NCBI GenBank assembly: GCA_006937955.1
Contig: SSNP01000121.1
Coordinates: 1,536,722-1,600,721, forward strand
Reading direction: 5' to 3'
DNA length: 64,000 nt
From: Pachypanchax playfairii
Taxonomy: Eukaryota > Chordata > Actinopteri > Cyprinodontiformes > Aplocheilidae
Within the stretch, counting starts at the first letter, position 1. Every line of letters begins with the position of its first letter. This document shows positions 1-10,218 of the stretch, piece after piece. The position numbers were made by a program, and so were the translations under genes. Below the pieces are notes generated by a model. That model worked only from the letters and a program-made list of their open reading frames with translations, was not told the DNA's origin and made no database searches.

Positions 1-1263
1 ATATGAAGGAACTGAGATAGTTGATGGAGTTCTAGTTTTGTTTATGTCTTTCATTTTAAAGATTGATTGCAGGTTCCAATAATTAAAGCTAAAAGGCAAA
101 CAACGATGTTTATGTTCCAAAATTCATTGTTACTTTAATAATTTAGTGCTTGTCATTGTCGTCATTTATTTCCCTAAAATTAAACAATATCTTTAAAACT
201 TCAAGGCCGACTGAATTCTGACTCACCGAACTTAGAGGTGAAAGTATCTTGATTGAAAAAAAGTAATAAAAATATGAAGAGCTGCGAAAAACATGAAAGT
301 GAAAACAGGTATTCATACATCTCGACTCTATTCACTGTTGAGATTTGAAGAATTTGTTTTATTTTTGATGTTATCTAGAAACTAATTTCTCACCTTGTGA
401 GTGATCCAACAGCAGAAACAACAAGCCTGAAAGTATTTAGAGCATTTTATAGAGTGCTTCTATATAAAATGTATAAATGATTCTTGTTTATTGGAGTTGT
501 ATTAAACTTCCTGATCAGTCACGTTTGGTTGAGTTTATACCCGACAGGACTGATGAGCAAACAGCTGGTCTCAATCACAATCAGGTTTATGTTACACACA
601 AGGAATTTGCTTCTGGTTCACCTTTTTTACTTGTACTTACAGACACATGTAAAGATAAATAAACAGTGTTAGACACGGTGAGATACAGTTAGTAGCATAG
701 TCCACCATAAATGTCTTATTGGTGATTTAAACTCAGATAGAACAGATAATTTATTCCTTCATTAAGGTGTTAAACATGTTTGTTGAACTGTTTGTGTCTA
801 GTGGTTTAGGCGTTTAGGGATCTGTAGCACCGTCTTGAAGGGAGAGAAGAGGTGAGATCCTGCTGATGCTGCTTTTCCTGACTATGGAGGAGTCCAGGAC
901 CTGGAAGGAGGACTACAGGTCCTGTACTAAGGACAGATCAGCATCTGTCTAGTCTGGTTGCAGACTGTGATGGACTCGATTCTGTAGAAGTTCCCCTGCA
1001 GCTTCTGTGGCAGGTTAAACTTCTTGAGCCGCTGCAGGAAGTCCAACCTCTGCTGGACTGTCAGGTTCAGGCCGAGTTCAATGTGCACGGAAAGAGTGAG
1101 ACAAATATCTGTGTAGAATATAGTTTTATTTTAAAGTGCTGGAGCTGAGGAGGGAACGAACCAGAGTTATTCAGAGTCACTGAATGCAGCACGTACTTGC
1201 AGCATGAGGAAACGGGCAGAGGCCAGTAAGTCCAGCACAGGTCGGAACCAGCTGATCCTGGAC
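1..1263. repeat. Direct repeat copy 1 (period 1932), ends at gap
   Basis: Bases 1-1263 recur, apparently without change, at 1933-3195. Copy 1 is cut on the left by the window edge and on the right by a run of ten N. Short identical reading frames occur in both copies. Part of each copy (958-1068 here) encodes a LINE fragment on the minus strand. Confidence 0.95.
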
Positions 1264-1273
1264 NNNNNNNNNN
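1264..1273. other. Assembly gap (10 N)
   Basis: Run of N exactly where the duplicated block stops matching the second copy. Confidence 0.99.
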
Positions 1274-1337
1274 ACTGATCTGGATCAAGGATTGATCTGG
1301 ATCAAGGACTGATCTGGATCAAGGACTGATCTGGACT
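1274..1337. repeat. 17-bp minisatellite beside the gap
   Basis: About four copies of a unit like GATCTGGATCAAGGACT. Tandem copies next to the N run probably caused the assembly break; true length is unknown. Confidence 0.85.
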
Positions 1338-1369
1338 GTTACAAAATTCCAGATGCTTTGATCCAGAAC

Positions 1370-1600
1370 AAACTAGAAAAGCACTCAGAGAGCGCAGACC
1401 TCTGCCAAGTGGACATATTGTAGAAAGTAGTTATTACAGTATGTCCATATCCTTAAAAAAATTCCTGGATCCAGACGGTAATCCGGATCACGTTCAAAAT
1501 CTAATCAATTGTTTTTTTTGGGTCTTTTCTGAACTTTCCTAAAAATTTCATCAACATTCATCCATAAGTTTTTGAGTTATCCTGCTAACAGACAGACAGT
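1370..1600 (-). repeat. Dispersed teleost repeat, copy 1
   Basis: Contains gagagcgcagacctctgcca followed by ccagacggtaatccggatca and ends in agacagacag. A diverged second copy is at 3612-3785. I recognise the pattern as a common teleost dispersed repeat but cannot name its class. Confidence 0.6.
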
Positions 1601-1932
1601 GTAAGAAAAGTATGTTTATTCTCATCATGATTTCATTATTTAGCTACTCTAACATGTAAATATTTCAGCATTAATCTTTTAGTACATGAGAGCTATGAAC
1701 AAGTATTTCTTTTCCATGATAGAATTGATTGACCTTGATGTTCCTTCAACAGCTTTAGAACTAGATACACAAGAAAACCACCATTAATGAAGATGTGAAT
1801 ACCATGAATAATTACTGAGATCAGTGTCAATCACATTTCTAAAAGTGTTTTCATGGTCAATGAATCTGGTCATGTTGATCCAACAGAGGTCAGACTCTTA
1901 TTTTTGGTATAAACAGTTGTGACAGTATCACA

Positions 1933-3195
1933 ATATGAAGGAACTGAGATAGTTGATGGAGTTCTAGTTTTGTTTATGTCTTTCATTTTAAAGATTGATT
2001 GCAGGTTCCAATAATTAAAGCTAAAAGGCAAACAACGATGTTTATGTTCCAAAATTCATTGTTACTTTAATAATTTAGTGCTTGTCATTGTCGTCATTTA
2101 TTTCCCTAAAATTAAACAATATCTTTAAAACTTCAAGGCCGACTGAATTCTGACTCACCGAACTTAGAGGTGAAAGTATCTTGATTGAAAAAAAGTAATA
2201 AAAATATGAAGAGCTGCGAAAAACATGAAAGTGAAAACAGGTATTCATACATCTCGACTCTATTCACTGTTGAGATTTGAAGAATTTGTTTTATTTTTGA
2301 TGTTATCTAGAAACTAATTTCTCACCTTGTGAGTGATCCAACAGCAGAAACAACAAGCCTGAAAGTATTTAGAGCATTTTATAGAGTGCTTCTATATAAA
2401 ATGTATAAATGATTCTTGTTTATTGGAGTTGTATTAAACTTCCTGATCAGTCACGTTTGGTTGAGTTTATACCCGACAGGACTGATGAGCAAACAGCTGG
2501 TCTCAATCACAATCAGGTTTATGTTACACACAAGGAATTTGCTTCTGGTTCACCTTTTTTACTTGTACTTACAGACACATGTAAAGATAAATAAACAGTG
2601 TTAGACACGGTGAGATACAGTTAGTAGCATAGTCCACCATAAATGTCTTATTGGTGATTTAAACTCAGATAGAACAGATAATTTATTCCTTCATTAAGGT
2701 GTTAAACATGTTTGTTGAACTGTTTGTGTCTAGTGGTTTAGGCGTTTAGGGATCTGTAGCACCGTCTTGAAGGGAGAGAAGAGGTGAGATCCTGCTGATG
2801 CTGCTTTTCCTGACTATGGAGGAGTCCAGGACCTGGAAGGAGGACTACAGGTCCTGTACTAAGGACAGATCAGCATCTGTCTAGTCTGGTTGCAGACTGT
2901 GATGGACTCGATTCTGTAGAAGTTCCCCTGCAGCTTCTGTGGCAGGTTAAACTTCTTGAGCCGCTGCAGGAAGTCCAACCTCTGCTGGACTGTCAGGTTC
3001 AGGCCGAGTTCAATGTGCACGGAAAGAGTGAGACAAATATCTGTGTAGAATATAGTTTTATTTTAAAGTGCTGGAGCTGAGGAGGGAACGAACCAGAGTT
3101 ATTCAGAGTCACTGAATGCAGCACGTACTTGCAGCATGAGGAAACGGGCAGAGGCCAGTAAGTCCAGCACAGGTCGGAACCAGCTGATCCTGGAC
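1933..3195. repeat. Direct repeat copy 2 (period 1932)
   Basis: Second copy of 1-1263. It continues without a gap into 3196-3620, so this copy shows the original right-hand context. Confidence 0.95.
2890..3000 (-). mobile_element. LINE ORF2 fragment (post-RT region), also at 958-1068
   Basis: Minus-strand translation reads LTVQQRLDFLQRLKKFNLP, matching the region after the reverse-transcriptase palm in common teleost non-LTR elements (form RLYFLRKLKRFNLPQ). Further on, a SRRCYRSLNA-like stretch corresponds to the element's C-terminal GRRYRAL segment. It is frame-broken. Together with 3980-4520 it looks like one disrupted LINE. Confidence 0.6.
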
Positions 3196-3620
3196 TGAGA
3201 GCAAACAGATCCAACAGGGAGCTGGCAAGGCGTAAACACCTAACAAGCACACCGAGCTGAGGGGATAATCCAAAAAGGGACAGGGCTGAGATTAGATCAG
3301 TAAACAGTTCAGGTACACAGGTAATCCAACAATTGATCAGACAGGAATAAACAGGCCCAAAGGGCGGGGGGGCAGAAAGCTGAAAAGACACTGGCAGGGA
3401 GTGAGAGACACACAGGGTTACAGAGAGTGACAGACAGGTGCAGGGTGGGACACTGATTGACAGGAGACCAGGTGAAAGCCATGAAGATAATTACTGACAG
3501 TGAATGAGACAGATAGGAGACAGATAGCACACCCACCTGACAGGGGACTAAAACTAATCTAACACAAGTGTACTCAAGACAGGAGACCAACTCAGAACCA
3601 TCATAATCCAAACCAAAACC
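3060..3620. repeat. Dispersed repeat, AG-rich, LTR-like composition
   Basis: Long plus-strand run of the type aatccaacaattgatcagac...gagacagataggagacagat, very similar in style to 62330-62790 and to the minus strand of 51713-52241. Such sequences are frequent in fish genomes. Class not determined. Confidence 0.45.
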
Positions 3621-3785
3621 AGAAAAGCACTCGGAGAGCGCAGACCTCTGCCAAATCTAGACGGTAATCTGTATCACCCCCCAAATCGAACAGTTTGTTC
3701 CCTGAGTCATTTCTAACCTTTCCTGAAAATTTCATCACAATCCATCTATAAGTGTTTTAGTTATCCTGCTAACAGACAGACAGAC
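3612..3785 (-). repeat. Dispersed teleost repeat, copy 2
   Basis: Same family as 1370-1600: cactcggagagcgcagacct, agacggtaatctgtatcac, then ctgctaacagacagacagac. Confidence 0.6.
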
Positions 3786-3979
3786 AAACCCTGATGAAAA
3801 TCCCACAGGACAGATGGACCAAATACTCTGTTCAGGACAGACAGGCAACAACAACAACCAGGAAGTGGGGAATCACAGGACAAAGAGGACATGTAGAGAG
3901 ACGAAACATGACACTGGACCTTCTTAATGACTGAACATGCCCACCATAGACACAGCACTGTTCTGTATGATAATGGGGG

Positions 3980-4520
3980 ACAAGAGTGGAGGGCCCTTCC
4001 TGAAGTCCACTGATTTCCCCACAGTTTTTAGAATGTTGAGTTCAAGATGGTTCTAACTGCACCAGAGGACCAGCTGATCCACTTCCTGTCTGTATGCAGA
4101 CTCTTCTCTGTCCTGGAGGAGGATGATGACTGTGATGTTATCTGCAAACTTCCAGAGTTTAACAGATGGACCACTGGAGGATCAGCTGTTTGTGTAGAGG
4201 GAGAATGGCGGGGGGGCAGGTGGTGTGGTGGTTTAACACCAGCCTTTCAAAGGATCTCATGACCACAGACGTCTGGGCGACGGGTCTGTAGTTGGTGATG
4301 ACATTAGAACTTCAGATGCAGGATAGGACTTTGCAAAGCTTCAGTGAGTTGTTGAAGATTTTTGTGAAGATGGGGCCAAATGTTCAGCACAGACCTTTAG
4401 ACAGGAAGGAGACAGATTATCTGGACCTGGAGCCTTATTTGTCTCCTGAAGATCTGACATACCTCGTCCTCACTGATCTTCAGATCTGGTGGAAGGTGAA
4501 AACATTCAGCATGTGTTGAT
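3980..4520 (-). pseudogene. LINE reverse transcriptase remnant
   Basis: Minus-strand reading gives ISEDEVCQIFR at the upstream end, then KFADNITVI (the RT catalytic FADD box with the second Asp changed to Asn, at 4151-4137), EESAYRQEVDQLVLWCSQNH, LELNILKTV and VDFRKGP. This is the RT palm of a CR1/L2/Rex-type non-LTR retrotransposon. Frameshifts and stops interrupt it, so it is inactive. Family name is not certain. Confidence 0.85.
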
Positions 4521-4762
4521 CCTCTGCAGACATGAGAGATGGGTTCCTGTGAGTTGTTAGCTGAGAAATGGCTCTTCAACTTTTCAAAGTAGCACGTTTT
4601 GCTGCTCTGATTTCCTTATTCAGTGTGTTTCTGGCCTGGTTGTACTGGAGTCTGTTCTCAATGCAACTAGTTTTATATTACATTGTTATTTTGGCAGAAA
4701 ATGAAGAAGTCCCTGTCTGTCCCGACTGATGGAAGTGCTACATGTTGCTACAGCTGACGTTC

Positions 4763-5354
4763 TTTAAAGAGGCCCTTCCATTAAAAACAGTTTTTCTGAG
4801 GTTTCTGTTGAATATTTTAGCTCCACAGGTGTTCTTACCTTCATAGTGGGTGTGAAAACAGGTCAACAACTTCTTTTTCAGTTTTTATCTCTCAAACTAC
4901 GCAGGTGGCGACAACACCTGAGTTCTCCCGAGTCTGAACAGCCTGTATCTGTTTCGTTACAACTCCTTTGTTCGTTGGTATTCAGCAGCTCCCGCAGTTG
5001 AAACCACGCCTAGCATGCTGCTGGCTAAAAGCTGTAGCATAAGACGTAGTAAACAGGAAGACACGACGTCTGCTGTTGCCATGCACAGGGGCAGGAAACA
5101 GTATACCTTGCTCTCATAGGCTAGTTTGTTAGCCAATCAGAGTCCAGCAAATTCAAATAATGAATATGAACGAGCTGCTGATGAAGCAGCCTGACGGAAG
5201 GAGCCGGAACCACCCGAATTTTAACGCAGACAGATTGAAAGGTCTGTTAATCAGTGTTTCCTGCTGTTTTTTAGATATAAAATGTTTCATATTACTGGTT
5301 AATACTGCAGAAATAACCACAAAGTCCTGAAATTTGTATGAAATTACCTCTTCA
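4763..5354 (+). mobile_element. MITE family 1 (TTTAAAGAGGCC), copy 1
   Basis: About 590 bp beginning tttaaagaggcccttcca and ending gaaattacctcttcaat. Same family as 14251-14834, 48403-48995 and a fold-back derivative at 62813-62942. Noncoding; the right end is eroded. Confidence 0.8.
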
Positions 5355-6233
5355 ATTCTGGAATTAAAAAGAATTCCATGTAAATAAATGTGGAATGTAA
5401 AACTGACGACATTGTAAATGTTCACAAAAAATGCCCACGTCAACTGCTAACTAGCCGTTAGCTCATCCGTCCTGTTGGACATAAACTCTATTTCTCTAAA
5501 CTGAAGCTGTTCAGAAAGCTGTTTAAATGGAATATTTATAACTTTTACCCAAAACACACAAACAAAACATGTCTCTAAGGTTTAAAGGACATTTCCTGTA
5601 AACATGTATTCATGCCACTTGTTAGCATCCCATGAGCTCAATGTTTTTAGAAAAAGTCAAGTTAAAAAGTCCAAGAAGTGTCAGATTTTACATAAACCCC
5701 AAAATATCATATCTCAGAGTACCACCTGAGGAGAAGTTGAATATTAGTGTCGTTGGCCTTTGGCTGTCTGGTGACATGTTTCAGTCCAAACACTTTTGGG
5801 ACATGCCTCTGGTGCTCCAAAACTCATGTCCAACTGCAGAAATGTCAAAACTGCAGGAACTGTTACTCCTTATTTATGAACCTAGAGATTGAAGATGCAG
5901 TTATTAGTTCACAGTTAACTGTATTTCAATGTTATTGTAACAAAAATACAAAAGTATTTTCACTTTTTAGCAACATAAAAGACAATCTTTGGTCATGGAA
6001 CACATGAACACTGGAAACAGAAAGCACCATTCATTATTTGATAGTCCTGACAGAAAGTGACTCATTTCCATCAGACTTGCTTGAGTAAGTTAAATGAGGG
6101 ATTTTGGCTCATAGATAGAATGAATCACACTAATGAGCTTGTTTTTTTATAAATAGTAAACAAATGATGGCAAAGGATAATTTCATGGTCTTGGCCTTGA
6201 ATCTTTATCCTTTAATAAAGCTGCAGAGGGACG

Positions 6234-6234
<1 letters not shown>
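5355..6234. other. Intergenic, nothing recognised
   Basis: AT-rich sequence. Short overlapping reading frames at 5632-6007 have no recognisable domain and no splice context. Confidence 0.5.
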
Positions 6235-6278
<44 letters not shown>

Positions 6279-6564
6279 TTGTATTTCTGACCTCCTGGGG
6301 ACCCGTTTCCTGACTTTTACTATCTTTCTGGGGTCCGAGGGTTCTTGTGGGGACCGAAGCCTGGTCCCCATGAGGGGGACTCCCCTTTTTAGGGTTAGGG
6401 GTTAGGTTTATAGGTATGGTGTGAATAGAGTTTTAGTTAGTCTTAGGGTTAGTTATAGATCAGTAATGGTTAAGGTTAGTAAAAGGGTTTGGGTTGGGTA
6501 TAAATCTAGTTACTAAAATCAATGGAAGTCAATGGACGGTCCCCATAAGGATACCAAAACACAC

Positions 6565-6610
<46 letters not shown>
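6235..6610. repeat. GT microsatellite-flanked repeat with GGTTAG telomere-like core
   Basis: (TG)n at 6235-6275 and 6565-6610 bracket a unit with mirrored GGGGACC/GGTCCCC motifs and a central series of gttagggttag-type blocks, ending ggaagtcaatggacggtccc. I recognise this arrangement from many fish genomes as a dispersed repeat. The 62-residue frame here is just the repeat. Confidence 0.75.
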
Positions 6611-6612
<2 letters not shown>

Positions 6613-7511
6613 CAGTGGCTTCAGGATCTCTCAGTTATTCACGGCTTCATGAAAAACAAATATTGCTAATGAGTGAACTAAATGTGCTGCTGACTTGAAG
6701 TACGATTAAAAATAAAAGCTGACTTTATGGGAAACTTGGTGCACAAGTTAATTCTATAATTGCAGGTTTACTGTTGAGCAGTTTGTGACAAATGACCAAA
6801 AAGACTCGATTTCAAAGAGATGAATGTTTTTACAAACCGTCACTAAGCTAAAAAAAAAATCAAGACGTAATAATGAAAACAAACAAACAAACAAACACAG
6901 ATGTCTCATGTTTTAACCCTGACTCAGAATCAACACGAGGCTCTGAAAGGTCGCCGGTGCTGTTTCTTCCTCTTTTACAAAATGTGACAGGAATTACGTT
7001 TGACACCAACAATTAAAAACATCCCCTCGTCCAGGAAAATAGATCTTTATTTTAATCTTCTGTCCAACTTTAGTTACTGAATCAGTGACTGTGCAATTAT
7101 TAAAATAAAATTTTTATCACCTGATAACTGAAATCAAAAGAAATGAAAGTGATAAACGACATTTCTTACTTGTGTGTATATTTGATCAAGATGGATTTTA
7201 TGCAGCTTCTTACTTCCACACACACTTAGTGTTGTTGTTATAAACATCAACATACATGAAGGACAACGTGTCTCTGTCCACTTCACTGGCTTGATAAGTG
7301 AGACTGTTATGTCCCTTTTACAGGTGCTGAATGTCCTGCCAGCTCACGTGCACATGATCAGGTTTTATCTGGCATCAAGCCAGGTCTTACAGAGAGACAC
7401 ATTAGATAAACAGTATATTTTAACTCAGAGCAGCAGGATAAGAGCTCCAGTGCATCAACCATGAAGCAACACATTGCAGTTGTGTTCTGTTATATCCATA
7501 TGATGTCATTC

Positions 7512-7828
7512 AGTCATTATCTGTACCCACTTATTCCTGTTCAGGGTTGCAGGGAGATGGTGTCTATGTCCAGCAGTCATTAGGTGAGAGGCGGGGTCAC
7601 ACCTGGACAGGTCACCAGTCCATCACAGGACCACAAACAGACAGACACTCACATGTAGAGACCAGCTACCAATTAACTTCATGTATATTTTTGGTCTTAG
7701 GGAGAAAACCTACGCATGCATAGGGAGAACATGCTAACCCCATGCAGAAAGGGTCCCACCCCGGATTTGAACACAGGATATTCTCATTGCAAGGCAGCAG
7801 TACTACCAACTACACCACTGTGCAGCCC
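7512..7828 (-). mobile_element. tRNA-derived SINE, minus strand
   Basis: On the minus strand: head ggctgcacagtggtgtagtt, B box gttcaaatcc, then body and tail ending in the cctgaacagg...agtgggtac type end. The internal pol III A and B boxes mark a tRNA-derived SINE. 43089-43185 is a tail fragment of the same family. Confidence 0.8.
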
Positions 7829-9151
7829 AGCTGTGTTTTGGCTTTAATTGATTTAATTTAATGTATTCTTAGGATGTGATCTCTCAGATAAAAACTGTAC
7901 ATTTCCTTGATGTCTGTGGTAAAGCATGAATTTATGGTACCTTGTGCTTGAATAATCTCTTTGTGTGAGCATGTGTGAGGGTTGTTTTGTAATAAACAAA
8001 TGAGCAGATTTCAATGTTTCTTTTGACAGACTTGCAGAACATTTACTTGTATGATCATCACCTCTTCTCACAGTCACTCCTGTCTTATGACCATCAGCCT
8101 TTTTGATCACCTTTTCTCTTGTGCCTTCAAGAATTTGCCCATTTTGATCTGAAGTTCTTTAATCAGTAGGATTTAAATGTATAACTTGGGAATAGGGATT
8201 ACAGCCCGACTGCTGGATGAGCTCACTGCAGCCTATCAGAGTGCCGGCAGGTTTTCATTTTAAGGATCTCCTCCTGAAAATATTCAGAGAGCTCACACAC
8301 CTCCTTCCTCTCAGTCCCACTTAGATGTCGACCAGGTTTAATTATGTTTCTTCATTTTTACCCAAAACTGACGTGTAATCTGCAGATTGTCTTTTTTCTT
8401 GTGATTGACTTAAGTTTGTTAAATATTTGGATAAGAGGCAGTTCATGTTACTACAAACACTCCCTCCAGATATCCATCATCAACATGATCATTCTGTCAC
8501 CAACCCTGGCGTAGCTGTGGTAGGACCCAACGATGCAGGCGAGGAAGTGTCAGTCCAAAGCAAAGTGGTTTAATGAACTAACATGAACGGCATGAAAACA
8601 ACAAAAACCTGAGAAACGAAGCACTAGTTAATACTGTGGAGGCCTAATTACTGACATGAAACAGCTGAGTAGCTACAATGTTGCAGAGGTGAGGGTTGGT
8701 GAGGCGGGACTGATAAACACTGTTACTAAGAACAACAGCAAAACAAGCAAATATCAGCCATAATAATTGTGACAAAGTAATTGAGGCATTTGAAAACAAC
8801 ATTTCTGAATCAGATTAATCTAGATGTCCAAGTTGAATCATCAGATTTGTGTTCAGGATGTTGCGTTTTGTCACATTCACAGCTGATTGTGATGATTGCA
8901 CATCAACAGACAGAGAGAGAGACAAACTGATCCAGGTTGTGAGACTGGGTTGTGCACAAACCTGGTTGCAACAAACTGATTTTGATTGACAGCAGATGTT
9001 GCTTCTTTTAGTGTTGAATTAGGCTCCTGACCCTGACTAGTGTTCCCTGTTTTCAAATGTGTGACTTACAACCAACAAGACAAGTGCATGAAGAGTCTGG
9101 AAGTGTGCAGACAGTGTACTGAAGTCTGAAGTCTAAACTGGATTCAACACT
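7829..9151. other. Intergenic; LTR-like repeat around 8505-8720
   Basis: No gene recognised. 8505-8720 (ccaaccctggcgtagctgtg...gcactagttaatactgtgg) resembles the AG-rich dispersed repeats at 3060-3620 and 62330-62790. Confidence 0.35.
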
Positions 9152-9997
9152 TTAAAGTTTGGATATGGAATATTTTTATAAAAAACAATATTTATAACAA
9201 AATAATGCCTTCACGGGGTGTTTAGAGGGTTGTAGAATGAAAATACAGCATTTTCTTTAAAAATTATATTTGAAGTAAAATATTATAAAATATTAATTTT
9301 GACGGGTACGACGTTGGCATTTTATTTACATCTACCAGCCAATAGCTGGCAGAGCAGCGGGCACCATTTTGGGTTGCCTAATACCGTAAATAATCCAGTA
9401 CAGTGAGGCTGGTACTGTGGAGTCTGTAGGTCAAGCAGCTGGAAGCACCGGGAATATGTGGTGATTATATACCTTATTTACTTGCCATAGAGGGTTTCCT
9501 ATGTGACGAGCAAGTTCTGTGCGGAAACGTTTTTCATTAGCAGCTAGCTAACACGTAGCTGCAGCATGTAGCTGAAGTGGATGAACGCTTCAGGCCACTT
9601 TTTGGACTGGAAGACACAACACGGAGGATTTTATTGCTTTTTTATTTTATTGGATAAGTGAGGCGTGCAGGATGGTGTGTGAGGAGGACAGAGGATCTTA
9701 AGAGGGACTGCAGAAAGTTTTGGAGCCGCGGTGCAACTATGAACTCTTTGCCACGGACTGAATCAATAACTGAGCTTCAAACAGGTAGGAGCTGCTTTTA
9801 TCAGAGTCAGTGTGTGATCAGCGGGGCTTGAGAGCATGATTAGTGAGCTGAACTCATAATATTTTATTGTCCTGCTCGGATCGGGGATCAGAGTGGGTTC
9901 AGAGCGCGTGGGGGGACGGGTTAACAAGTCTAGCACCCAGATGACTGAAGGCTTTGTGCTGTGTTATTCTGTTCCAAGTTCCATATCCCACCTTTAA
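9152..9997 (+). mobile_element. MITE family 2, copy 1
   Basis: Starts ttaaagtttggatatggaa and ends ttccatatcccacctttaa: imperfect terminal inverted repeats with TTAA at both edges. Internal sequence (ctaccagccaatagctggca, gctaacacgtagctgcagca) matches 56505-57241. About 846 bp, noncoding. Confidence 0.85.
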
Positions 9998-10060
9998 CAA
10001 GTACTAATCCTGTTAAACATAAAAGTAAACAAATAAAATGTTACATGTTTAGTTACATGG

Positions 10061-10218
10061 TAAATAAAATAATAAAATAAAATAAAATAAAATAAAATAA
10101 AATAAAATAAAATAAAATAAAATAAAATAAAATAAAATAAAATAAAATAAAATTAAATTAAATTAAATTAAATTAAATTAAATTAAATAAAATTAAATAA
10201 AATTAAATAAAATAAAAC
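10061..10218. repeat. (AAAAT)n pentanucleotide array
   Basis: About 160 bp of aaaat units, drifting to aaatt in the second half. Confidence 0.97.

Noticed and set aside
6183..6371. 62-residue minus frame with poly-Thr-His
   Set aside because: Translation of the (GT)n microsatellite.
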